From the NCBI GenBank assembly GCA_944326425.1, contig CALVDX010000007.1, positions 47,248-111,247 of the forward strand: DNA of 64,000 nucleotides. The letters run 5' to 3'. Position 1 is the first letter of the stretch, and each line of letters begins with the position of its first letter. The translations under genes were made by a program, and so were the position numbers. Source of the DNA: Candidatus Gastranaerophilales bacterium (GTDB lineage Bacteria; Cyanobacteriota; Vampirovibrionia; Gastranaerophilales; Gastranaerophilaceae). This document shows positions 7,897-15,917 of the stretch, one piece after another. A model generated the notes under the pieces. It was not told the origin of the DNA. It saw nothing but the letters and a program-made list of their open reading frames with translations, and made no database searches.

Positions 7897-9282
7897 TTAA
7901 AATCTGCGCCCTTTTTGGAGTTGATTCATCATTTTTTTCATGCCAAGCAGGCTGCCTGCACCGCCGCCGAATTTACCGAATGATTTTTTCATATCGTTAA
8001 CTCCTTTCATCATCTGGCGCATTTGTTCAAATTGTTTGATAAAAATATTGATATCATGAAGCGGAATGCCTGATCCTGCAGCAATACGTTTTTTCCTGCT
8101 GGAATTAATAATGTCCGGATTTTCACGTTCCTGCGGGGTCATTGATGAAATAAATACTTCAATTCTTTTGAATTGTTTTTCACCCTCTCTAGATATAAGC
8201 TGTTTATCGTCGCTCGACATATTCAATCCTGGAATCATGCCGAGAAGCTGGTCAAAAGAACCAAACATTTTCATTTGTTTTTGCATTTTTAAAAAGTCAT
8301 TGAAAGAAAATTCTGCTTTAGCCATTTTCTTTTCAAGTTCTCTTGCTTCTTTTTCGTCAAATACTTCCTGCGCGCGTTCTACAAGGGATACGATATCGCC
8401 CATCCCGAGAATTCTTGTAGTCATTCTTTCAGGATAAAAATCTTCAAGTGCGTTGAGTTTTTCACCGGTGCCAGTCAGCTTGATTGGTTTACCGGTACAG
8501 TAGACAACGCTTAATGCAGCCCCCCCTCTTGAGTCGCCGTCAAGCTTTGTAAGAACAAGTCCTGTAAGGTTTAATTGTGCGTCAAAGTTTTCGGCAACAT
8601 TGACAGCTTCCTGTCCTGTCATAGAATCAATTACAAGCAGTTTTTCCTGCGGTGCAAAAATCCGGTCAATTAACAGAAGTTCTGCCATCATATCTGTATC
8701 AATCTGTAAACGGCCTGCCGTATCTAGGATTAAGACATTATAGCCGTTAGATTTTGCATATTCTATTGCTGAGCGTACAATATCTGTAACATCTTTTGAA
8801 TCTTTTGTAAAAACCTCTGTTTCAATTTCTTTCCCGAGAATTTGAAGTTGGTTTATTGCCGCCGGCCGGTAAATATCGCATGCGACAAGCAGCGGATTTT
8901 TACCTTCCTTTTTAAGTTTAACTGCAAGTTTTGCCGAAGAAGTTGTTTTGCCGGAGCCTTGCAGACCTAGCATCATAATAAGTGACGGGTGTCCGGAAAG
9001 GTTGAGCGGCTTAAGTTCCTCGCCAAGGAGTTTTACAAGTTCATCATGGACAATTTTGATAAGCTGCTGGGATGGGTTTACTCCCTGGATTACATTTTCA
9101 CCCTCTGCACGGTCTTTAATGTTTGATATAAAAGATTTAACGACTCTCAGGTTTACATCAGCTTCTAATAATGCACGGCGGATTTCTCTTATTGCATCGT
9201 GCATGTTTTCCTGAGTTAGTTCTTTTTCTCCGGAGGTGCTTCTTATTATATCCTGCAGTCTTGACGATAGTGATTCAAACAT
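7897..9282 (-). CDS. ffh: Signal recognition particle protein Ffh
   Basis: A 461-residue SRP54-type GTPase that binds SRP RNA and signal sequences and delivers ribosomes to FtsY. The N domain leads to the G domain with P-loop GLQGSGKTTSSAKLA (about residue 105), DTAGRLQ and TKLDGDSRGGAAL. The Met-rich M domain ends with LLGMKKMMNQLQKGRRF and contains the RNA-binding SRKKRIAAGSG. Length is normal. Upstream on the minus strand there is no Shine-Dalgarno site; instead a -35/-10 pair ends exactly 6 bases before the ATG, so the mRNA may be leaderless. Confidence 0.97.
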   Translation of the reverse strand: MFESLSSRLQDIIRSTSGEKELTQENMHDAIREIRRALLEADVNLRVVKSFISNIKDRAEGENVIQGVNPSQQLIKIVHDELVKLLGEELKPLNLSGHPSLIMMLGLQGSGKTTSSAKLAVKLKKEGKNPLLVACDIYRPAAINQLQILGKEIETEVFTKDSKDVTDIVRSAIEYAKSNGYNVLILDTAGRLQIDTDMMAELLLIDRIFAPQEKLLVIDSMTGQEAVNVAENFDAQLNLTGLVLTKLDGDSRGGAALSVVYCTGKPIKLTGTGEKLNALEDFYPERMTTRILGMGDIVSLVERAQEVFDEKEARELEKKMAKAEFSFNDFLKMQKQMKMFGSFDQLLGMIPGLNMSSDDKQLISREGEKQFKRIEVFISSMTPQERENPDIINSSRKKRIAAGSGIPLHDINIFIKQFEQMRQMMKGVNDMKKSFGKFGGGAGSLLGMKKMMNQLQKGRRF

Positions 9283-9288
9283 AACAGT

Positions 9289-9317
9289 ATTATGGCTTAA
9301 ACAAATAATAGTTGCAA
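9289..9317 (-). promoter_or_regulatory. ffh promoter with no room for a leader
   Basis: Read on the minus strand: TTGCAA (9317-9312), 17-bp spacer, CATAAT (9294-9289), then 6 bases to the ATG at 9282. Transcription is expected to start at or next to the A of the start codon. Confidence 0.6.
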
Positions 9318-9387
9318 GCGCAGCTGGATTTCCGGAACTCTGTTCTTAGAAAAACGTATCTTTATTAATTCTTAATATCCGTAAATA

Positions 9388-9416
9388 TTGACCTTTAATG
9401 AAAAATATATTTTAAT
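9388..9416 (+). promoter_or_regulatory. glnA promoter
   Basis: TTGACC (9388-9393), 17-bp spacer, TTTAAT (9411-9416). The leader is about 50 bases and holds the strong AAGGAGGG ribosome site. A cyanobacterial NtcA site (GTA-N8-TAC) was looked for and not seen. Confidence 0.6.
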
Positions 9417-9470
9417 AAGTGTATTAAAAACATTAATAAGTGAATTGCGGGAGTAAAAAGGAGGGACACA

Positions 9471-10835
9471 ATGAAAGATTTTAGACATGTACCATTAAAT
9501 GGAGAAAATTATACTGCTTCTGATATTAAGCAGTTGATAATGGAAAATAATGTCCGTTTCATTAAATTACAGTTTGTTGATATAAACGGACAGGTGAAAA
9601 ATATGTCCGTTCCTGCAGAGCATATCGATAAAATTCTATCCAATGAAATTATGCTGGATGGCTCATCAATTAAAGGTTTCAGAAATATTGAAACTTCTGA
9701 TATGTTTTTCTATCCGGATATGAATACCTTCCAGATACTTCCTTGGCAGGAACGTGATGGGATGCGTTCCGCGCGGTTAATTTGTGATATTCACAATGCA
9801 GACGGAACTCCTTTTGAAGGGTGCCCGCGCTGTAACCTCAAACGGATTATGGCAGAAGCTGATAAGATGGGCTTTTCTATGAATATGGGGCCTGAAGCCG
9901 AGTTCTTTTTATTTAACCGCGACAAAGACGGTAATATAACAACAAAAACCCAGGATAATGCCGGATACTATGATGTAGGACCGGACGATCTGGGGGAAAA
10001 TGTCCGCTCGGATATTGTTGCCTGCTTGCAGGAAATGGGGTTTGATATTGAAGCTTCCCACCACGAAGTTGCAGACGGGCAGCATGAAATAGATTTTAAA
10101 TACTCAGATATTCTTACAACGGCTGATAACGTTGTAACTTTTAAAATGGCAGTAAAAGCTATTGCTACGCAGCATAATCTCCATGCTACATTTATGCCTA
10201 AACCGATTTTTGGTATAAACGGATCGGGAATGCATTGTAATATTTCGCTGTTTAAGGATGGGAAAAATGCTTTTTATGATCCGGATACAGAGTATCAGTT
10301 AAGTGATACTGCAAAGTATGCTGTTGGCGGACTCCTGAAAAATATTAAAAGTATAACTGCAATTTTAAACCCTACGGTTAACAGTTATAAACGCCTTGTT
10401 CCGGGCTATGAAGCTCCTGTATATCTGGCCTGGTCACTGGCTAACAGAAGTGCACTGTTAAGAGTTCCCGCAAAACGGGGAAATGCTACAAGAGTTGAAC
10501 TCCGTTCTCCGGATCCGGCTTGTAATCCTTACTTAGCGTTTGCTACTATTCTTGAGGCCTGTCTTGACGGGGTAAGAAACAAAATAGAGCCTCCTGTTCC
10601 TGTTGAAAGTAATATATATAAACTATCTGATAAGGAGCGTAAAAAACAAAAAATTGACTCGCTTCCGGGCAGCTTAAAAGAGGCACTTTGCTGTCTTGAT
10701 AAATCCCTTATTGCAAATGCGGCCCTTGGTCAGCATATCATGCATGAATTTGTTACTGCAAAAGAACATGAGTGGGACGAGTTTAGAACGTATGTTTCAC
10801 AATGGGAGCTTGATAAATATTTAGCCAGATATTAA
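9471..10835 (+). CDS. glnA: Glutamine synthetase, type I (alpha subtype)
   Basis: A 454-residue enzyme that makes glutamine from glutamate, ammonia and ATP, normally as a dodecamer. Seen motifs: the N-terminal beta-grasp with LDGSSIKGFRNIETSDM, the metal/Glu site MGPEAEFFLF, FMPKPIFGINGSGMHCNISL (ammonium/ATP region) and NRSALLRVP with ELRSPDPACNPYLAF. The short length and absence of the 25-residue insertion and adenylylation tyrosine segment indicate the GSI-alpha subtype found in Firmicutes and some other groups, controlled by feedback rather than adenylylation. A strong AAGGAGGG site precedes the ATG. It stands alone, with an 18-bp hairpin after it. Confidence 0.97.
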   Translation: MKDFRHVPLNGENYTASDIKQLIMENNVRFIKLQFVDINGQVKNMSVPAEHIDKILSNEIMLDGSSIKGFRNIETSDMFFYPDMNTFQILPWQERDGMRSARLICDIHNADGTPFEGCPRCNLKRIMAEADKMGFSMNMGPEAEFFLFNRDKDGNITTKTQDNAGYYDVGPDDLGENVRSDIVACLQEMGFDIEASHHEVADGQHEIDFKYSDILTTADNVVTFKMAVKAIATQHNLHATFMPKPIFGINGSGMHCNISLFKDGKNAFYDPDTEYQLSDTAKYAVGGLLKNIKSITAILNPTVNSYKRLVPGYEAPVYLAWSLANRSALLRVPAKRGNATRVELRSPDPACNPYLAFATILEACLDGVRNKIEPPVPVESNIYKLSDKERKKQKIDSLPGSLKEALCCLDKSLIANAALGQHIMHEFVTAKEHEWDEFRTYVSQWELDKYLARY

Positions 10836-10841
10836 TTTGTG

Positions 10842-10887
10842 ATAAATGGCGGGCCGCAGATAATAATACCTGCGGCCCGCCATTTAT
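10842..10887. terminator. Perfect 18-bp hairpin between glnA and purB
   Basis: ATAAATGGCGGGCCGCAG (10842-10859) pairs exactly with 10870-10887 across a 10-base loop. It is very GC-rich in its upper part but lacks a T-run on the + strand. It probably ends or protects the glnA transcript. Confidence 0.65.
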
Positions 10888-10894
10888 GTCTGTA

Positions 10895-10923
10895 TTCACA
10901 AAAAAGAGTTAATGTAGTAAAAT
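10895..10923 (+). promoter_or_regulatory. purB promoter with no room for a leader
   Basis: TTCACA (10895-10900), 17-bp spacer, TAAAAT (10918-10923), then 6 bases to the ATG at 10930. There is no ribosome site. Confidence 0.6.
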
Positions 10924-10929
10924 TTTTAT

Positions 10930-12222
10930 ATGATAGACAGATATTCATTACCTGAAATGAAAAAGGTTTGGACGCTTGAAAACAGGTTCCAGCGTTGTCT
11001 TGATGTGGAAATTGCAGTGTGTGAAGCATATTGCAGACTGGGAAAAATACCGGTTGAGAATTTTGAAGAAATTAAAAAAACTGCAAGGTTTGATGTTAAG
11101 CGTATAGATGAGATTGAAAGAGAAGTAAGACACGATATAATTGCCTTTTTGACCAATGTAAATGAGAATGTTCCTGCCCGGTCAAATAAATATATTCATA
11201 TGGGGCTTACAAGTTCGGATGTTGTTGATACCGCTAATGCTCTTTTATTGAGAGATGCGTCAAATATAATAATTAAGGATTTAGATACTGTAATCAGTTC
11301 TGTTAAAGAATTAGCATTTAAGCATAAAAATACCGTTTGTATCGGGCGTTCTCACGGTGTGCACGCAGAAATTATAACTTTTGGATTTAAGCTTCTTAAT
11401 TGGCTTGATGTTCTTGAAAGAGCAAAGAAAGACTTTATATACGCTGCTGAAGAGGTAAAAACTGGTCAGATTTCCGGTCCTGTCGGGACATACAGTAATG
11501 TTGATCCGGAGGTTGAACAAATAGCCTGTGAAATATTGGGGTTAACACCTGCAAGAATTTCAACACAGGTAATTGCAAGGGATATATATGCACGTTATTT
11601 GCAATCTCTCGGTATTATTGCGTCTGTGTTGGAACAGTTTGCTACTGAAATACGTCATTTACAAAGAACGGAAGTCCGGGAAGTTGAAGAAGGTTTTGGT
11701 GCGCACCAGAAGGGCTCTTCTGCAATGCCACATAAACGTAATCCTGTTTTATCTGAGAATCTGTGCGGGCTTGCCAGAGTTGTAAGAAGTAACACGGTTG
11801 CTGCAATGGAAAATATAGTATTGTGGCATGAAAGAGATATTTCGCACAGCTCGGTCGAAAGAATTATTTTTGCAGATAGTACTATTTTGATTGATTTTAT
11901 ACTTAATCGGTTTAATGGAATTATAAAAAATCTTGTTGTTTATGATAAGAATATGCTTAAAAATACCGATATGTACGGCGGGGTTATTTATTCCCAGAAA
12001 GTGTTGTTAAAACTTGTTGAAAAAGGCTTAAACAGAGAAGAAGCATATACTATAGTTCAAAGAAATGCTCTATATGCGATGGATAATAATACAAGCTTTA
12101 GGGAAGGCCTTATGAAAGATTCAGATGTAAAAAAATATTTAAATGAGCAGGAAATATTAGACTGTTTCGATATAAGCGGGTATTTGCGGAATATTGATAA
12201 AATTTTTGCCCGTTTTGAGTAG
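10930..12222 (+). CDS. purB: Adenylosuccinate lyase
   Basis: A 430-residue enzyme of the fumarase/aspartase superfamily acting twice in purine synthesis: SAICAR to AICAR, and adenylosuccinate to AMP. The family signature is GSSAMPHKRNPVLSEN (about residues 262-277). The catalytic-His region is IGRSHGVHAEIITFG, and the N-terminal substrate region is MGLTSSDVVDTANALLL. The length matches the short bacterial type (about 430). The ATG at 10930 has no Shine-Dalgarno sequence but a promoter ending 6 bases before it, the same layout as ffh and smpB here. tRNA-Arg follows on the same strand. Confidence 0.96.
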   Translation: MIDRYSLPEMKKVWTLENRFQRCLDVEIAVCEAYCRLGKIPVENFEEIKKTARFDVKRIDEIEREVRHDIIAFLTNVNENVPARSNKYIHMGLTSSDVVDTANALLLRDASNIIIKDLDTVISSVKELAFKHKNTVCIGRSHGVHAEIITFGFKLLNWLDVLERAKKDFIYAAEEVKTGQISGPVGTYSNVDPEVEQIACEILGLTPARISTQVIARDIYARYLQSLGIIASVLEQFATEIRHLQRTEVREVEEGFGAHQKGSSAMPHKRNPVLSENLCGLARVVRSNTVAAMENIVLWHERDISHSSVERIIFADSTILIDFILNRFNGIIKNLVVYDKNMLKNTDMYGGVIYSQKVLLKLVEKGLNREEAYTIVQRNALYAMDNNTSFREGLMKDSDVKKYLNEQEILDCFDISGYLRNIDKIFARFE

Positions 12223-12336
12223 CATTTACTTGCAAAAAATGATGTAGGTGCTAAAATAAAAAATGTAGCTTGATTGCAGGCCGAAAAGTTTTCAGGGTGC
12301 CGGCAATGGAAGTTGATAATTAAATACTAACAGTAT

Positions 12337-12410
<74 letters not shown>

Positions 12411-12573
12411 TTTTTTATGCCTTATCCTGTCTGCGTTTTGGGAACTGTATAATATTTGTTTCTCTCTCCTGCTTTTTTATTCTCACTTTTTTCTCACATT
12501 TTTCAAATATTGATTTTGAATAAAAATTAATTAAGAAATTGCGTCGCAATACTACGACGCTTACCATCAATTG

Positions 12574-13129
12574 TTATAAATTGAAATTTATGTATGAAGA
12601 GTCAATTTCGTCTTGTGATATTCCTATATATCGTAATGTGATAGCCGGAGATGAGTGGTTTAGTATTTTTTGTAATAAAACAACATCATTATATTGTTTA
12701 TAGAAAAAATAACCAAAGCTTTTACGCATCGTATGGGTACCAATATTGATATCTGTTATTCCAACAGCGCGGCAGGCGTCGTTTAAAAACCTGTAAACCT
12801 GTGAACGATGCAGCTTGCCCAGTTTTTTCCCTGTAAACAGCGGTTTATCGGAATTTACCATCCCGTCAGTATATTCACCAATTAGTTTGCAGAGTTTTTT
12901 ATTTAACGGAAAACGTTTATATTTTCCGGTTTTCTTCTCACGGTTTTCAAGAAATGATTTGCCTAGTACATCACAAACGTTTAATCCGGGAATATCAGAA
13001 ACCCTAAGTCCGGAATTAATTCCCATTGCAAAAATAAGCCGGTTCCGTTCGTTTGTCTTAGCTAAATAATTTTTTCAACTGATTCAATGTCTTTTTTTTT
13101 CTTTTGCCAGCTTCTACTAAATTTTTCAT
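12574..13129 (-). pseudogene. Short tyrosine recombinase (integrase), frameshifted near its N-terminus
   Basis: The intact part (12574-13026, 150 codons) shows the tyrosine recombinase catalytic set: Arg in NSGLRVSD, THTMRKSFGY (His-x2-Arg), LNHSSPAITLRYIG (second His and the nucleophile Tyr). The true start looks like the ATG at 13129 behind an AGAGGT ribosome site, beginning MKNLVEAGKRKKK. From there the frame breaks. Adding one A in each of two A-runs (9 A at about 13092-13100, 6 A at about 13068-13074) would restore KKDIESVEKNYLAKTNERN and join the frames. The resulting ~185-residue protein would match the compact stand-alone integrases of phages and Firmicutes. Location next to tRNA-Arg suggests the remnant of an integrated element. 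Confidence 0.72.
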
Positions 13130-13201
13130 ACTTACCTCTTTCTACAGTAAAAAGTTTTGCTGTATGAAAAATGTAAGAAGTAAACGTTCCGGTTTCAAAT
13201 A

Positions 13202-13228
13202 CAAAAAGAGTGCGTAAAAACGCACTCT
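13202..13228 (-). terminator. pckA terminator
   Basis: On the minus strand, AGAGTGCG (13228-13221), a 6-base loop, CGCACTCT (13214-13207), then five T. It lies 26 bases after the pckA stop. Confidence 0.85.
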
Positions 13229-13253
13229 CTATATTTATTTGTTCAGCAGTTGT

Positions 13254-14858
13254 CTAAATATTTGCTGTATTTTTAGGTCTTGGCCCTGCGGCTACGATTT
13301 CTGCCGGCATATTAGGATATTTTGCAGCAAAGTTATCAGCAAACATTTGTGCAAGTTTATTAGCTTGTTCATCGTAAGCTGCTTTATCTGACCAGAGTCC
13401 GCGAGCATCAAGTTGTTCATCAGGAACATTAGGACAAGATACAGGGTAGTCAACATTAAATATTTCGTGATGTTTAAATTCAACATTATCGAAGGATCCG
13501 TTTAATGCAGCAGTAACCATTGCTCTTGTATAGGCAAGTTTCATACGTTTAGCCCCTGATGCGGCACTTCCGCCTGCCCAGCCAGTATTAACAAGATAAA
13601 CTTTTGTGCCGTATTTATCAAGTTTTTCACCGAGCATTTGAGCATATACAGAAGCATCCATCGGCATGAACGGTTCACCGAACAGTGTTGAGAATGTCGG
13701 CTGTGGTTCTGTAACACCGCGTTCTGTACCGGCAAGTTTTGATGTGAAACCTGTTACAAAATGGTACATTGCAGCATTTTTATCAAGTCTGCTTATAGGA
13801 GGAAGTACACCAAATGCGTCTGCTGTTAAGAATATAACAACCTTTGGGATACCGCCTACACTTGGAATTTGAGCGTTATCAATGTAGTTAATAGGATAAC
13901 CTACACGGGTGTTTTCAGTAAGACTCCCGTCTGCGAAATCAAATTCACGGGTTTCAGGATCCATAATAACATTTTCTACAAGAGAGCCAAATTTAATTGC
14001 GTTGTAGATTTCCGGTTCATGTTCGGCAGAGAGATTAATACATTTTGCGTAGCACCCGCCTTCAAAATTAAAAATGCCATCCGGAGACCAGCCGTGTTCA
14101 TCGTCACCGATTAATTTACGTGCCGGGTCTGCAGAGAGAGTGGTTTTTCCTGTTCCTGAAAGCCCGAAAAATACGGCAGTTTCTCCTGTTGCCGGATCCA
14201 TATTTGCTGAGCAGTGCATCGGAAGAACATTCTTCTTTGTCATTATATAGTTCATCGTAGAGAATACAGACTTTTTAATTTCGCCTGCATATTGTGAACC
14301 GCAAATAATGATTTCATGCGCTTCATAATCTATAATTATTGCTGCTTCGGAATTTACACCATCAACTTCCGGATCACATTTAAATCCCGGAGCGCAAAGG
14401 ATTGTATAATCCGGATTTCCGTAGCTTGCTAGTTCTTCAGCTGTTGGACGAATTAATAACTGATGAATAAACAGGTTTTGGCTTGCAAGCTCATTTATGA
14501 CACGAAATTTCTGAGTGTATTTTTTATCTGCACCTGCAAATCCATCAAAGATAAAGATTTCACGGTTTTGTAAATAAGCGGTTATTTTACCTCTTATTGA
14601 GTTATATTTTTCACGGCTGATTGGTCTGTTTACCTTTCCCCATGCTATTTCATTATGGACTCCGTCAGTGTCTACAATGAATTTGTCTTTAGGTGAACGT
14701 CCGGTGTATTTACCTGTTGTAACAACTAATGCACCTGTGTTGCTTAAAGTCCCTTCACCTCTGCGTAATGCCGCTTCTGTAAGCTGTGCAGGAGTAAGGT
14801 TGCGATAAACCGCTTTGGGGGCTATGATACCCAGTTTTTCAATTCCATAAGTTTCCAT
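13254..14858 (-). CDS. pckA: Phosphoenolpyruvate carboxykinase (ATP)
   Basis: A 534-residue cytosolic enzyme interconverting oxaloacetate plus ATP with PEP, CO2 and ADP; in anaerobes it often runs towards oxaloacetate. Seen motifs: TGKYTGRSPKDKFIVD (substrate Arg), the kinase-1a P-loop GLSGTGKTTLSADP (about residue 231), the metal loop IGDDEHGWSPDGIFNFEGG, and NTGWAGG with the adenine-loop region towards the C-terminus. Length is normal. The start at 14858 has a GGAGAAA ribosome site. It stands alone with its own terminator. Confidence 0.97.
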   Translation of the reverse strand: METYGIEKLGIIAPKAVYRNLTPAQLTEAALRRGEGTLSNTGALVVTTGKYTGRSPKDKFIVDTDGVHNEIAWGKVNRPISREKYNSIRGKITAYLQNREIFIFDGFAGADKKYTQKFRVINELASQNLFIHQLLIRPTAEELASYGNPDYTILCAPGFKCDPEVDGVNSEAAIIIDYEAHEIIICGSQYAGEIKKSVFSTMNYIMTKKNVLPMHCSANMDPATGETAVFFGLSGTGKTTLSADPARKLIGDDEHGWSPDGIFNFEGGCYAKCINLSAEHEPEIYNAIKFGSLVENVIMDPETREFDFADGSLTENTRVGYPINYIDNAQIPSVGGIPKVVIFLTADAFGVLPPISRLDKNAAMYHFVTGFTSKLAGTERGVTEPQPTFSTLFGEPFMPMDASVYAQMLGEKLDKYGTKVYLVNTGWAGGSAASGAKRMKLAYTRAMVTAALNGSFDNVEFKHHEIFNVDYPVSCPNVPDEQLDARGLWSDKAAYDEQANKLAQMFADNFAAKYPNMPAEIVAAGPRPKNTANI

Positions 14859-14941
14859 AATTATTTCTCCTTCGTGTTTTATTTTACCATAATTATATAT
14901 TATTCTAAATATTATACAATAAATAAGTTTAAAGAAAAAAC

Positions 14942-15268
14942 TCAGGGTGTTTTATTAATAGTTTGCTTAGTGTTATTATCTTCGTCATTGTTATTATTTT
15001 TATCAAATTCATGCCCGATAATTGCTCCGCTTGCCGCAGAAAGGGCTGTATATACGGCAATAATAGGGAGAGAAATTCCTCCAAGAATAGCCGTTCCTAT
15101 AACTGCACCAAGAGCTCCAGCTGTTCCGAACAATCCGCCTATCGTTTTTGTGTATGTGTATTTGCCCTGAAAAACCGGTGTAAGTTGTGTAGTATGTGTG
15201 ATTGTATGTGTTTTGGGGGCTGTTTGTTTATGAGGGATGTAATAATTGTTAATTGATTGAATTTTCAT
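14942..15268 (-). CDS. Small glycine-zipper membrane protein, function unknown
   Basis: A 108-residue protein I do not recognise. The N-terminal 35 residues are polar and Thr/Gln-rich and end in PVFQGKYTY. Then comes a Gly/Ala-rich hydrophobic hairpin (about residues 40-85, with GGLFGTAGALGAVIGTAILGG) of glycine-zipper type, which could insert in a membrane or oligomerise. The C-terminus is very polar (Asn/Asp/Lys). The F-Q-G element after a polar leader resembles the F-T-G element in the 521-residue protein at 61397. The ribosome site is weak (AGGA about 10 bases upstream). No operon partner. Confidence 0.6.
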   Translation of the reverse strand: MKIQSINNYYIPHKQTAPKTHTITHTTQLTPVFQGKYTYTKTIGGLFGTAGALGAVIGTAILGGISLPIIAVYTALSAASGAIIGHEFDKNNNNDEDNNTKQTINKTP

Positions 15269-15329
15269 ATTGGTATATTCCTATTGTTGTAATTCTAACA
15301 GGAAAACCCTGACCGGTCAGATAATCCGC

Positions 15330-15680
15330 TTACTCGCAAATATGTTCAAGTGCTTTTTCAAACACTGTTTTTACGTGGTGGTCACTTAAAGCATAATATA
15401 CATTTTTTCCTGTTTTTTTAGCGCGTACAAGTTTTGCTGCGCGCAAGACTTTTAACTGGTGTGAAACTGCGGATTTTGTCATATTAAGAAGTACAGCCAA
15501 ATCCCCGACACACATTTCACTTTCTTCCAATGCCCACAATAGCTGTATTCTTGTACTGTCGCCCATTACCTTGAAAAAATCCGATAGCTCATAAAGTAAA
15601 TTCATATCCGGCATATTAGGCTTGATTTTATTGACAAGTTCTATATTTATTGCTTCGCAGTCCGATTTTTTATTTTCCAT
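15330..15680 (-). CDS. ArsR/SmtB-family metal-sensing repressor
   Basis: A 116-residue winged-helix repressor. The helix-turn-helix is visible in CVGDLAVLLNMTKSAVSHQL, followed by the wing RAKKTGKNVYYALS. The C-terminal helix has the alpha-5 metal motif D-H-H-x9-EH (SDHHVKTVFEKALEH), typical of Zn/Co/Cd sensors such as SmtB and CzrA. The single Cys in the alpha-3 region does not make a CadC-type site. It is divergent from the efflux ATPase, and three copies of the same palindrome sit in both promoters, so it very likely represses both genes until metal binds. The AGAGGA ribosome site supports the ATG at 15680. Confidence 0.9.
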   Translation of the reverse strand: MENKKSDCEAINIELVNKIKPNMPDMNLLYELSDFFKVMGDSTRIQLLWALEESEMCVGDLAVLLNMTKSAVSHQLKVLRAAKLVRAKKTGKNVYYALSDHHVKTVFEKALEHICE

Positions 15681-15696
15681 GGCTTCCTCTTTAGTA

Positions 15697-15724
15697 ATTA
15701 TATAACAGATGAATAACTATTCAA
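15697..15724 (-). promoter_or_regulatory. arsR-type gene promoter with operator copy 1
   Basis: On the minus strand TTGAAT (15724-15719), 16-bp spacer, TATAAT (15702-15697). The palindrome TGAATAACTATTCA (15710-15723) covers the -35 box and spacer, which suggests autorepression. Confidence 0.7.
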
Positions 15725-15838
15725 CTGTGTTAAGTAATGTAACAGGGGTAAATAAAGGGAGTAAATATAAAACCCCGCGGCTATTGATTTATGAGCGTTG
15801 CATAGTTTTATCTTACAAAAAAATTTTGCCATATACAC

Positions 15839-15868
15839 TTGACAATTGAACAACTATTCAATTATAAT
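15839..15868 (+). promoter_or_regulatory. Metal-ATPase promoter with operator copy 2 inside the spacer
   Basis: Perfect TTGACA (15839-15844), 18-bp spacer, perfect TATAAT (15863-15868). The palindrome TGAACAACTATTCA (15847-15860) fills the spacer, so a bound repressor would block polymerase. Confidence 0.85.
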
Positions 15869-15882
15869 ATTAGTACAATAAT

Positions 15883-15896
15883 TGAATAATTATTCA
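15883..15896 (+). promoter_or_regulatory. Operator copy 3 (ArsR/SmtB type)
   Basis: The palindrome TGAATAATTATTCA lies just downstream of the expected transcription start and before the ribosome site. It matches copies at 15710-15723 and 15847-15860 at 12 of 14 or more positions. Confidence 0.75.
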
Positions 15897-15917
15897 ATTG
15901 TAAAAAGGAGAGCCGAT

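Noticed and set aside
9283..9470. NtcA binding site before glnA
   Set aside because: No GTA-N8-TAC sequence was found in the upstream region; only a standard promoter is supported.
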